This document shows positions 50,926 to 58,818 of a stretch of 64,000 nt of DNA, in pieces; position 1 is the first letter of the stretch; each line of letters begins with the position of its first letter. Source of the DNA: [Empedobacter] haloabium (GTDB lineage Bacteria > Pseudomonadota > Gammaproteobacteria > Burkholderiales > Burkholderiaceae_D). The notes beneath the pieces are model-generated. The model saw only the letters and a list, made by a program, of their open reading frames with translations, had not been told where the DNA came from and did no database searches. The translations under genes and the position numbers were made by a program. The DNA lies in the NCBI GenBank assembly GCA_008011715.2, contig CP136508.1, positions 6,414,809-6,478,808 of the forward strand. The letters run 5' to 3'.

Positions 50926-52020
50926 ATGACCGAACGTGCATTGCTGGCGACCCGCAAGGGCCTGTTCGAGCTGACCTGGCAGGACGGCGCCTGGCAGCTG
51001 GCGTCACCGCACTTCCCGGGCGATCCGGTATCGGCCGTGCTGCACGATCCGCGCGACGGCAGCACCTACGCGGCCCTCCATCTCGGCCATTTCGGCGCCA
51101 AGCTGCACCGCCGCGACGCCGGCAGCGCCACCTGGACGGAAGTGGGCGTCCCCGTCTATCCGGCCAAGCCGGAAGGCAGCGACGATGCGATCGACTGGTC
51201 GCTGAAAATGATCTGGACCCTGGCCGCCGGCGGTGCCGACCAACCCGGCGTGCTGTGGGCCGGAACGCTGCCGGGCGGCCTGTTTCGCTCGTCCGACCGC
51301 GGCGCCAGCTGGCAACTGGTGGAAAGCCTGTGGAACGTACCCGAGCGCACGCAATGGTTCGGTGGCGGCTACGACTCGCCCGGCATCCACAGCATTTGCG
51401 TGGACCCGCGCGACAGCGCCAGCGTGCTGGTGGCCGTCTCCTGCGGCGGCGTATGGCTGACCAGTGACGGCGGCGCCACCTGGCGGCTGCGCACCAAGGG
51501 CATGGCGGCCGGCTATATGCCGCCCGAGCTGATGGAGCAGGGCGCCGCCCAGGACCCGCACCGTATCGTGCGCTGCGCCGCGCAGCCCGACGTGCTGTGG
51601 TGCCAGCATCATAGCGGCATCTGGCGCTCCACCGACAACGCCGCGACCTGGGAGCAGGTGGCCGCGCCGCTGTCCTCGTTCGGCTTTGCCGTGGCGGCCC
51701 ATCCGCACGATGGCGGCAGCGCGTGGTTCGTCCCCGCCACGGCCGACGAGCAGCGCGTGCCGGTTGACGCGGCGCTTGCCGTCAACCGCACCGATGACGG
51801 TGGCGCCACATTTGAAACGTTACGGTCCGGCTTGCCGCAACAGCACTGCTATGACCTGGTGTACCGGCACGCGCTCGCCGTGGACAGGACCGGCAGCACG
51901 CTGTTGATGGGCTCGACCACGGGGTCGGTATGGACTTCAGGCAATGGCGGCAAGACCTGGCAAACGGTGACTGCGCATCTGCCACCCATTTATGCAACAG
52001 TGCTGACGGAATACGATTGA
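50926..52020 (+). CDS. BNR/YCF48-type beta-propeller protein
   Basis: This 364-residue protein has at least five sialidase-type Asp-box repeats: SSDRGASW, TSDGGATW, STDNAATW, TDDGGATF and SGNGGKTW. It lacks a signal peptide and the catalytic Arg/Glu set of true sialidases, so it is probably a cytoplasmic propeller. It follows the MoaD-like gene with 1 bp between stop and start. This pairing seems recurrent in related bacteria, from memory, but its function is unknown. Confidence 0.82.
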   Translation: MTERALLATRKGLFELTWQDGAWQLASPHFPGDPVSAVLHDPRDGSTYAALHLGHFGAKLHRRDAGSATWTEVGVPVYPAKPEGSDDAIDWSLKMIWTLAAGGADQPGVLWAGTLPGGLFRSSDRGASWQLVESLWNVPERTQWFGGGYDSPGIHSICVDPRDSASVLVAVSCGGVWLTSDGGATWRLRTKGMAAGYMPPELMEQGAAQDPHRIVRCAAQPDVLWCQHHSGIWRSTDNAATWEQVAAPLSSFGFAVAAHPHDGGSAWFVPATADEQRVPVDAALAVNRTDDGGATFETLRSGLPQQHCYDLVYRHALAVDRTGSTLLMGSTTGSVWTSGNGGKTWQTVTAHLPPIYATVLTEYD

Positions 52021-52075
52021 CGACGGATTTCTTGCTGGAAAATAATGGCTTTTTACATTATGTCGTGAGCGTGCC

Positions 52076-53476
52076 GTGGCAATTCTTTCCGATATCACCA
52101 CCACTCCTCTCTCCGGCCTGACCCACATCGATGCGTTGCTCGATACCGGGCCGGACTGGAATTACCTGACCGGGAATCCGGCGAACACGCTGTATTACAC
52201 GTTCAATACCCAGCACGCCTCGGCAACCGCCAACGCCGAGATCACGGGAGGGGTCCAGGCCTTCAGTGCCAGCCAGCAGACGTATGCCCGCGGCGCGATG
52301 GCTTACCTCAGCAAGGTGACGGGCATCCAGTTTGTCGAGACGTCGCTGGCGACGGCGGCCCAGGTGCACTTCGTCAACGCCAACGTCCTGGATGCGGGGG
52401 CGGCCGGTGAGACCAGCTGGAAGGCCAGCTATACAGCGGACGGCAACGGCATCCTGAACAATTACGATGCGGACGCGATCATTTATCTCGACAACGCGCA
52501 ATATGCCGCGGACAACGCCGATCTCGCGCCCGCCGGCTACGGGTATGAAACGCTGCTGCACGAGCTGGGCCACATGCTGGGCCTGAAACATCCGTTCGAA
52601 GGCAGCATCCGATTGCCCGAGCAGTACGACACGACGGCGTACACGCTGATGTCGTACACGTACGACAATTACATCCGCTCCGAGTTCAGCGAGTTCGACA
52701 TCGACGCGCTGGACTGGCTCTACGGTGGAGACGGCCTGCGCGGCTCGAACGGCCTCAATTCCACGGGCGGCATCCGGCTTACCGGCGACTATGGCGACAA
52801 CACGATCAACGGCGGCGCCCGTCCGGACATACTGCAGGGCGGCTTCGGCAACGACGTGCTGACGGCTTTCGGCGGCGACGATGCCCTGGTGGGCGGTGCC
52901 GGCAACGATGTCCTGGCGGCGGGGGCGGGCAGCGACCTGGTGCTGTACGGCGGGCTGCGCAGCGACTACACGATTACCCGGCAGGGCTCGGCGTATGTCG
53001 TCAACGACCTGCTGGGCTGGGACGGCACCGACACGCTGACCGATGTCGAGCGCATCCGGTTTGCCGACAAGACCGTCTCCTTTGCCACCGATGCGCTTGG
53101 CAGCGCGGCCTACCGGCTGTATCAGGCAGCGTTCAACCGGGCGCCGGACGAGCCCGGGCTGGGCTTCTGGATCGACAAGCTGGAGCACGGCTGGTCGCTG
53201 ACCAGCGTCGCCGCCGGCTTCATGAACAGCTTGGAGTTTGCCTCGACCTATGGCAGCAACAATCCGGCCAACGACGTCTTCGTCACCCGGCTGTACAATA
53301 ACGTCCTGCACCGAGAACCGGAGGCAGCCGGCTTTGCCCATTGGATGACGCAGCTGGCCAATGGCGTCAGCAAGGCCGAGGTGCTGATCGGCTTCAGCGA
53401 AAGTGCCGAGAACCAGGCGGCGCTAATTGGTGTCCTCAGCAAGGGCTTCGATTACGTGCCTTACACGGCCGCCTGA
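52076..53476 (+). CDS. RTX-type zinc metalloprotease with DUF4214-like repeats
   Basis: This 466-residue serralysin-like protein has the zinc site HELGHMLGLKH (H162, E163, H166, H172) and Met-turn LMSY (M192). Two or three GGXGXD calcium repeats follow (about 265-300: GGFGNDVL, GGAGNDVL, GAGSDLV). The last 100 residues look like DUF4214 repeats (YRLYQAAFNRAPDEPGLGFW and RLYNNVLHREPEAAGFAHW). No signal peptide is present, so type I secretion is expected, though no exporter is in the window. The GTG start at 52076 lacks a good ribosome site. It overlaps the TetR gene by 16 bp. Confidence 0.86.
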   Translation: MAILSDITTTPLSGLTHIDALLDTGPDWNYLTGNPANTLYYTFNTQHASATANAEITGGVQAFSASQQTYARGAMAYLSKVTGIQFVETSLATAAQVHFVNANVLDAGAAGETSWKASYTADGNGILNNYDADAIIYLDNAQYAADNADLAPAGYGYETLLHELGHMLGLKHPFEGSIRLPEQYDTTAYTLMSYTYDNYIRSEFSEFDIDALDWLYGGDGLRGSNGLNSTGGIRLTGDYGDNTINGGARPDILQGGFGNDVLTAFGGDDALVGGAGNDVLAAGAGSDLVLYGGLRSDYTITRQGSAYVVNDLLGWDGTDTLTDVERIRFADKTVSFATDALGSAAYRLYQAAFNRAPDEPGLGFWIDKLEHGWSLTSVAAGFMNSLEFASTYGSNNPANDVFVTRLYNNVLHREPEAAGFAHWMTQLANGVSKAEVLIGFSESAENQAALIGVLSKGFDYVPYTAA

Positions 53477-54099
53477 GCCAGCCCGGTATTGCCCCAGTAG
53501 GCCAGGAACATGTCTACGGCCGTCGCGACGACGGCTGCCTGCTGCGCGTCGTCCAGTGCCGGCTGTCCCATCGCCACCTGGGGCCAGAACGCAAACGTCT
53601 TCAGCTGCCCTTGCAGCAGCGTGGCCATGAATGCGGGGTCGCCCGCCTTCAGCTGGCCGTCCGCCTGGGCCGCGCGCAAGAATGCCGCCGCTCCTTCTTC
53701 CTTCTCGCTGAGCTTCGCCACCATGCTGTGCGCCCGCGCGGGCGTATGGATCGCCTCGGCGATGGCGACGCGCGCCAGGTCCAGGAAATAAGGGTCGCGC
53801 AGCAGGGCCATCTTGTGCGTCAGCAGGGCAACGAGCTGGTCGCGCAGCGGCGTGTCCGGACGGTAGGCGATCGCGTCCACCGCCGCGCTGCACTGCCACA
53901 GCTCCTGCAGGATCTGGGCGAACAGGTCGTCCTTGCTGGGGAAATGATTGTAGACGGTACGCTTCGAGACGCCGGCCGTGGCCGCGATGCGGTCCATGCT
54001 GGTCGCTTCGAAGCCGTTGACGCGGAACTCGGCGATCGCCGCCTGCACGATGTCGGCGCGCTTGCGGTCTGTCAGGCGCTGTGAAATAGGTGGGGACAT
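53461..54099 (-). CDS. TetR-family transcriptional regulator
   Basis: This 212-residue regulator has an N-terminal helix-turn-helix (about 15-60: AAIAEFRVNGFEATSMDRIAA, then AGVSKRTVYNHF) and a helical ligand domain. It is divergent from the metallo-beta-lactamase-fold gene at 54181, with an 81-bp region holding a palindrome that is probably its operator. It likely represses both genes and responds to a small ligand. The 3' end overlaps the metalloprotease. Confidence 0.92.
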   Translation of the reverse strand: MSPPISQRLTDRKRADIVQAAIAEFRVNGFEATSMDRIAATAGVSKRTVYNHFPSKDDLFAQILQELWQCSAAVDAIAYRPDTPLRDQLVALLTHKMALLRDPYFLDLARVAIAEAIHTPARAHSMVAKLSEKEEGAAAFLRAAQADGQLKAGDPAFMATLLQGQLKTFAFWPQVAMGQPALDDAQQAAVVATAVDMFLAYWGNTGLAQAAV

Positions 54100-54137
54100 G
54101 CGGATATTTTACACCGACCGGTTTACTTTCTCGGAAA

Positions 54138-54160
54138 TTGAAACTACACTGTGTAGTGTA
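54138..54160 (+). promoter_or_regulatory. Promoter with overlapping TetR operator candidate
   Basis: TTGAAA (54138-54143) is a fair -35 for the rightward gene. Immediately after it, TACACT-GTGT-AGTGTA (54145-54160) is a perfect 6-4-6 inverted repeat that would occupy the spacer and block RNA polymerase. The -10 is weak (TAATTT, 15 bp away, or TTTTAA, 18 bp away). Confidence 0.55.
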
Positions 54161-54180
54161 ATTTTAACGATGAGGCTTCC

Positions 54181-55182
54181 ATGACGACGACCGCCGCGCA
54201 CACCTCCCCGCAGATCCAGGATGGCCGCTTCCGCAATCCGGCACGCATGCACCGTGCGGGCCTGCGCAAGACGCTGGGGATCATGTGGAAAATGCTGACC
54301 GAAAAGCCGGCGGACAGCGTACCGGCGGCGCCGCTTCCCGTGCAGGCGCTCAGCCGTGCCGACCTGGACGCGGCGCCGGCCGACACCGTCTTCCGGCTGG
54401 GGCATTCGACGGTCCTGCTGAAGCTGGGCGCGCGTTATTGGTTGACGGACCCGGTCTTTGCGGAGCGGGCGTCGCCGTTGCGGTGGCTGGGCCCGAAGCG
54501 CTTCCACCAGCCGCCGCTGGCGCTGGATGAGCTGCCGCCGCTGGCCGGCGTGATCCTGTCACATGATCATTACGACCACCTGGACCGCGCCGCCGTGCTG
54601 GCGCTGGCGGCCAAAGCCGACCATTTCGTCGCGCCGCTGGGCGTGGGCGACCTGCTGGTGAAGTGGGGCGTGCCGGCCGCGAAGGTCCACCAGCTGGACT
54701 GGTGGCGGGGCATCGCGTTGGGCGACGTGGAGCTGACCTGCACGCCGGCGCAGCATTTTTCCGGCCGCGGCCTGCGGGACGGCAACAGCACCCTGTGGTG
54801 CTCGTGGGTGATCCGGCACGGCGAGCGCAAGGTGTTCTTCAGCGGCGACTCGGGCTACTTCCGCGGCTTCAAGGCGATCGGCGACCGATTCGGGCCGTTC
54901 GACCTGACGATGGTGGAGACGGGCGCCTACGATCCGCAATGGCCGGACATCCACATGCAGCCGGAAGAGACCATGCAGGCCCACATCGACCTGCGCGGTG
55001 CCGTGCTGATGCCGATCCATAACGGTACGTTCGACCTGGCGTTCCATCCATGGCACGAGCCGTTCGACCGCATCGCCGCGCTGGCCGAGCAACGCGGCCA
55101 GCGGCTGGCCACACCCGTTATCGGCGCGCCGCTGTCGATCGCCGCGCCGCAAGCGGACCAGCAATGGTGGCGCCAGGCGTAG
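54181..55182 (+). CDS. Metallo-beta-lactamase-fold hydrolase (NAPE-PLD/UlaG-like)
   Basis: This 333-residue protein has the metal motif SHDHYDHLD (H128, H130, D132, H133), the upstream GHSTVLL and DPVF motifs and the later FFSGDSGYF. The pattern matches the NAPE-PLD/UlaG branch, which includes lipid phosphodiesterases. No signal peptide was seen. It is divergent from a TetR regulator that presumably controls it. The substrate is unknown; a phospholipid or lactone is plausible. Confidence 0.88.
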   Translation: MTTTAAHTSPQIQDGRFRNPARMHRAGLRKTLGIMWKMLTEKPADSVPAAPLPVQALSRADLDAAPADTVFRLGHSTVLLKLGARYWLTDPVFAERASPLRWLGPKRFHQPPLALDELPPLAGVILSHDHYDHLDRAAVLALAAKADHFVAPLGVGDLLVKWGVPAAKVHQLDWWRGIALGDVELTCTPAQHFSGRGLRDGNSTLWCSWVIRHGERKVFFSGDSGYFRGFKAIGDRFGPFDLTMVETGAYDPQWPDIHMQPEETMQAHIDLRGAVLMPIHNGTFDLAFHPWHEPFDRIAALAEQRGQRLATPVIGAPLSIAAPQADQQWWRQA

Positions 55183-55192
55183 ACGTTCTTAC

Positions 55193-55254
55193 ACCCAAAA
55201 CCGCAGAGCCGGGGTCAGACCCGACGGGTCTGACCCCGGTTCCTGGTCTTGGGT
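55193..55254. repeat. Nested inverted repeat containing the GGGGTCAGACCC palindrome
   Basis: The inner arms CCGGGGTCAGACCC (55209-55222) and GGGTCTGACCCCGG (55226-55239) pair perfectly over 14 bp with a 3-base loop. Outer arms ACCCAAAACC (55193-55202) and GGTCTTGGGT (55245-55254) pair with one mismatch. The inner part matches the element at 2564-2590. It lies 10 bp past the stop of the metallo-beta-lactamase-fold gene and could end its transcript. Confidence 0.8.
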
Positions 55255-55325
55255 TAACGACGCGAGCGGCATTGGAGGCTGTCCCGATTGCGACTTACCG
55301 ATTCGATTTCGGCGTCGCCAATAAA

Positions 55326-55348
55326 AAAGCCAGCCCGAGGCTGGCTTT
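55326..55348 (-). terminator. Rho-independent terminator of the D,D-carboxypeptidase gene
   Basis: Read leftward, a 10-bp stem AAAGCCAGCC/GGCTGGCTTT with a 3-base loop is followed by a run of T residues. It starts 21 bp after the stop of the gene at 55370-56515. Confidence 0.9.
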
Positions 55349-55369
55349 GCAAGAGCGGACGATGCCGGC

Positions 55370-56515
55370 TTATTTCATCCACAAGCGCATCGCATCCCAG
55401 GCGCGGCCGAAGATCGAGGCCTGCTCGACGGATTCCAGCGCCACGACCGGCAGTTCCAGCATCGGCTTGCCGTCCACGACCATTTTCAGCTTGCCCACGT
55501 TGGTGCCTTCGCCCAGCGGCGCCACCAGCGGGTCCTTGCGTTCCAGCACAGGCTTCATCTTGCCGGCCACGCCCTTCGGCACCGTGACCATCACGTCCTG
55601 GCGGAAGCCGATCTTGACGTTGTTCTTCGCGCCCTTCCACACCTGCGGCGTATCGACCGCCTGTCCCTTCGCATACAGCTTGACGGTATCGAAGTTCTGG
55701 AAGCCCCAGTTCAGCAGCTTCTGGCTTTCGGCGGTGCGGGTTGCGTCCGAGTTGGTACCCATTACCACCGAGATCAGGCGGCGGTCGAGGTTGCCGCTGG
55801 GGCGGTGCGCGGACGCGACCATGCAATAGCCGGCCGATTCGGTGTGACCGGTCTTCATGCCGTCCACGCTCGGGTCCAGCCACAGCAGGCGGTTGCGGTT
55901 CTGCTGCGTGATCTTGTTGTAGGTGAAGCTCTTGATGGAGTCGATCTTGTAGAACTGCGGGAAGTCCTGGATCACGTGCTTGGCCAGGATCGACAGGTCG
56001 CGCGCCGTCGTGTAATTGTCCGGGCTCGGCAGGCCGTGCGGGTTGGCGAACTTGGAGTTCGTCATGCCCAGGCGCTGCGCCTCGCGGTTCATCAGGGTGA
56101 CGAACGTGCCTTCGTCGCCAGCCACCGCCTCGGCCAGTGCCACCGCGGCGTCATTGCCCGACTGGATCATCAGGCCGTGCAGCAGGTCGTTGATGGAAAC
56201 CGGAACGGCCGGGTCGATGAACATCTTCGAGCTGGAGGAATCGACCTTCCAGGCACGGGTGGACACGTTGACCATCTGGTTCAGTTCCAGCTTCTTGTCG
56301 CGCAGGGCCATGAAGGTCAGGTAGGCCGTCATGATCTTGGTCAGCGAGGCCGGCTCGACACGCATGTTCGGGTCCTGCGCGGCGATCACCTGGCCGCTGG
56401 TGGCGTCGAGCAGCAGCCAGGACTTGGCGGCGATGGTCGGTGCGGGAACGGTCTGGGCGGCGGCGGAAGAGAGAATCAGGACGCTGGACACCAGCGCCGC
56501 GAGCAGTTTTTTCAT
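55370..56515 (-). CDS. D-alanyl-D-alanine carboxypeptidase (PBP5/6 type)
   Basis: This 381-residue penicillin-binding protein begins MKKLLAAL with a signal peptide ending near AAAQ (21). All active-site motifs are present: SLTK (S57, K60), SGN (119-121) and KTG (221-223). A C-terminal beta-rich domain and an amphipathic anchor (AWDAMRLWMK) follow. It trims the pentapeptide of peptidoglycan at the outer face of the inner membrane. The start is 56515 because the nine upstream codons do not form part of a signal. It is monocistronic with its own terminator. Confidence 0.94.
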   Translation of the reverse strand: MKKLLAALVSSVLILSSAAAQTVPAPTIAAKSWLLLDATSGQVIAAQDPNMRVEPASLTKIMTAYLTFMALRDKKLELNQMVNVSTRAWKVDSSSSKMFIDPAVPVSINDLLHGLMIQSGNDAAVALAEAVAGDEGTFVTLMNREAQRLGMTNSKFANPHGLPSPDNYTTARDLSILAKHVIQDFPQFYKIDSIKSFTYNKITQQNRNRLLWLDPSVDGMKTGHTESAGYCMVASAHRPSGNLDRRLISVVMGTNSDATRTAESQKLLNWGFQNFDTVKLYAKGQAVDTPQVWKGAKNNVKIGFRQDVMVTVPKGVAGKMKPVLERKDPLVAPLGEGTNVGKLKMVVDGKPMLELPVVALESVEQASIFGRAWDAMRLWMK

Positions 56516-56565
56516 TGATCTGGAATCGTAAAAGAGGTGCAAAAAAAACGGCGGAAACGACGAAA

Positions 56566-56601
56566 CGCGCGGCTGTGGCGCCGCGCGGCCGGGACATTAT
56601 A
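56566..56601 (-). promoter_or_regulatory. TATAAT and leader hairpin of the D,D-carboxypeptidase gene
   Basis: A perfect leftward TATAAT is at 56596-56601, though its -35 (GACCCC) is poor. The leader then holds CGCGCGGC/GCCGCGCG (56566-56587), an 8-bp GC-rich hairpin with a 6-base loop. A run of eight T residues (56541-56548) follows 17 bp later, which is too far for a standard terminator. Confidence 0.55.
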
Positions 56602-56606
56602 GGCGC

Positions 56607-57272
56607 TCAGGCGTCCTCGGGGTCGTCCTTTTGCTGCTGCTTGCCCAGCCACAGGGCGATCACCCAGTTCTTGATGTGACCGAGCTTGCGGTGGAAGAAA
56701 TGGTCCGCGCCCGGGATCACGACGACCGGCACGTCCTGCGGACGGGCCCAGTCGAACACGGCCTGGACGGGGATCGTGTCGTCGTTTTCGCCGTGGATCA
56801 GGATCGTGTCCGGCGCGATGTCGGCCATCTGCCACTTGCCCGCCGCGCTGCCGACGAGGGCCAGGCGCTCGGCCGGCGTGCCGCGCGCGGCCAGGCGCTG
56901 CGCCAGCTGCGACTGCACGTAGGTGCCGAACGAGAAGCCCGCCAGCGCGACCGGCAGGTCGGGGAATTTTTCCGTCATGTGCGCGTACAGCAGCTCCATG
57001 TCGTCGGTCTCGCCGTGGCCGCGGTCGTGCGTGCCCTCGGACTGGCCGACGCCGCGGAAGTTGATGCGGGCCACCACGTAGTCCAGCGCGACGAAGGCGC
57101 GCGCCAAGGTCTGCGTGACCTTGTTTTCCATGGTGCCGCCGTACAGCGGATGCGGATGGGCGACCAGGGCGATGCCACGCGGCTTCTTGCCGTCCAGCGG
57201 CATGTCGATCAGGCCTTCCATCAGGCCCGCGTGGCCCTGCATCGTGAAGTGCTTGGTATTCTTGTTCATCAC
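56607..57272 (-). CDS. Alpha/beta hydrolase
   Basis: This 221-residue protein has the canonical elbow GFSFG (S114), an HPHPLYGGTMENK motif near 39-51, NFRGVGQSEG near 71-80 and late HGENDD and GADHFF supplying Asp and His. It resembles the small cytosolic hydrolases annotated as alpha/beta hydrolases or dienelactone-hydrolase-like proteins. It starts in an ATGA overlap with the ferredoxin gene and ends just before the carboxypeptidase promoter. The substrate is unknown. Confidence 0.86.
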   Translation of the reverse strand: MMNKNTKHFTMQGHAGLMEGLIDMPLDGKKPRGIALVAHPHPLYGGTMENKVTQTLARAFVALDYVVARINFRGVGQSEGTHDRGHGETDDMELLYAHMTEKFPDLPVALAGFSFGTYVQSQLAQRLAARGTPAERLALVGSAAGKWQMADIAPDTILIHGENDDTIPVQAVFDWARPQDVPVVVIPGADHFFHRKLGHIKNWVIALWLGKQQQKDDPEDA

Positions 57273-57589
57273 TTGATCTTCAGCCTTTCCACGGGCTTGC
57301 CGTTGACGAGGTGACTGTCGATGATCTCGTCGATATCGGACGTGTCGACGTAGGTGTACCAGGTGCCTTCCGGGTACACGACCAGCACCGGGCCGTGCTC
57401 GCAGCGGTCCAGGCAGCCGGCCTGGTTGATGCGCACGTTGCCGGCGCCGTTGATGTCCAGTTGCTTGCAGCGTTTCTTGGCGTGTTTCTGCGCCTGCTCG
57501 GCGCCACGCGGGCCGCAGCTCTCGCGGCCGTCATCACGGGTGTTCATGCAAAAGAACACGTGATGCTTGAAATAGGGAGTGTCGCTCAT
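57269..57589 (-). CDS. Thioredoxin-fold (2Fe-2S) ferredoxin
   Basis: This 106-residue protein has HHVFFCMNTRDDGRESCGPRG (C14, C25) and NQAGCLDRCEHGP (C59, C63), the four-ligand pattern of thioredoxin-like [2Fe-2S] ferredoxins. An extra C41 is present. It is coupled by ATGA to the alpha/beta hydrolase. It is a soluble electron carrier with an unknown partner. Confidence 0.9.
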   Translation of the reverse strand: MSDTPYFKHHVFFCMNTRDDGRESCGPRGAEQAQKHAKKRCKQLDINGAGNVRINQAGCLDRCEHGPVLVVYPEGTWYTYVDTSDIDEIIDSHLVNGKPVERLKIK

Positions 57590-57649
57590 GCTTGCCTCGT
57601 TGTTGTGGTAGGGCCGGCGCGTCGGCGGCGCAGGCGTAATGATACCCGC

Positions 57650-58816
57650 TCAGGCGCGATTGAGTTTATGGGACGGCAGCCACAGGAACCACAGCGCGAA
57701 GAAGGGCCAGAGCAGGGAAAGGAACTGGGCGGCGCCGTTGAAGTTCAAGAATTTGCCTTGTACCCAGGTCTGCATGGTGGCGCTGAAGTACGGGTTCACG
57801 GGGGTGCTGTTGACAACAATGATGCTGAGGATCAGGGTCGCGATGCCGAGCCGGCGCTGCGCTGCCTGGGGCGCGAACGCCAGCCCGGCCACCATGATGC
57901 CGCCGATCAGGAAGCCGCCCTGCGCGCCTGGCGTGATCCACACGAAGGCATTTTCCGGCGCGAACAGCAGGGCCGAGGCGAGCGTCTTGGCCGTGATGGC
58001 CCCGGCCAGCAGCCCGGCCGCCAACAGGGCGCGCGGCGCGGTCCGGCGCATCAGGCACATCAGGGTCAGCGCCGCGCCCACCATGCTGCAGGCCGTGACG
58101 ATCGTTTCGGACAACCAGTATTGCTCGACGCTCAGGTCGGGTTCCGGCCGCACGTACGACAGCAGGTCGATGTCCGCCTCCATCAGGCGGCTCAGCCAGT
58201 CCGACAGGATGGGCAGCACCTGGCCCTGACCGAACAGGAAGGACGAAGGGTAGAGCTGCGCCAGTGGCCATAGCGCCACCAGCACGAGGCCCTGGCTGGC
58301 GTGCTGGGCGAACCAGCGCTGGCGCAGGCGGTACAGGTGGCTGGTGTCGAGCAGCTTGCGCGCTGTAAGCACGCCGATCAGCCCTCCCAGCGCGCAGCCG
58401 GCGCTGTTGGTATAGAAGTCCAGGTTGGACGAGACGCGGCTGGGCAGGTAGGTCTGGATCGCTTCCATCGCGCCCGACACCAGCATGCCGGTCAGCGCGG
58501 CCAGCAGGAAGGCCAGGATGCCGCGAATGCGCGGGTGCAGCGCGTAGGCGACCAGCGTGCCGAACGGGATATAGCCGATGACGTTGATCGAGGCATCGAA
58601 CTTGGTCCAGTAGCGCGGCATCGCCGTGTGCTCCAGGAACAGCAGCGGCGACAAGCCCTGGTTGTGCCAGCCGGAGAAGGGAAACAGGCTGGCATAGACG
58701 ATCAGCAGCAGGTACGCGAGCAGGGTGGCGCGCGCCACGGGCGAGCCGCGATGGGCGCGCGCGGGCTCCGGCACACCGGGGGCCGGCTGCTGCTCCTGTG
58801 TCCCGTCCACCGTCAT
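57650..58816 (-). CDS. VanZ-like membrane protein, second copy
   Basis: This 388-residue polytopic protein starts at 58816, 2 bp after the lipoprotein stop. The N-terminal part has LLIVYASLFPFSGW, NVIGYIPFGTL and EAIQTYLPSR, paralleling the VanZ-like protein at 1384-2586 (LYPF, MPFG, EVVQQYLPAR). About eight further helices follow. It is the last gene of the lipid-transport-like operon. The role is unknown; a link to lipid or glycan envelope traffic is suggested by its neighbours. Confidence 0.82.
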   Translation of the reverse strand: MTVDGTQEQQPAPGVPEPARAHRGSPVARATLLAYLLLIVYASLFPFSGWHNQGLSPLLFLEHTAMPRYWTKFDASINVIGYIPFGTLVAYALHPRIRGILAFLLAALTGMLVSGAMEAIQTYLPSRVSSNLDFYTNSAGCALGGLIGVLTARKLLDTSHLYRLRQRWFAQHASQGLVLVALWPLAQLYPSSFLFGQGQVLPILSDWLSRLMEADIDLLSYVRPEPDLSVEQYWLSETIVTACSMVGAALTLMCLMRRTAPRALLAAGLLAGAITAKTLASALLFAPENAFVWITPGAQGGFLIGGIMVAGLAFAPQAAQRRLGIATLILSIIVVNSTPVNPYFSATMQTWVQGKFLNFNGAAQFLSLLWPFFALWFLWLPSHKLNRA

Positions 58817-58818
58817 GC

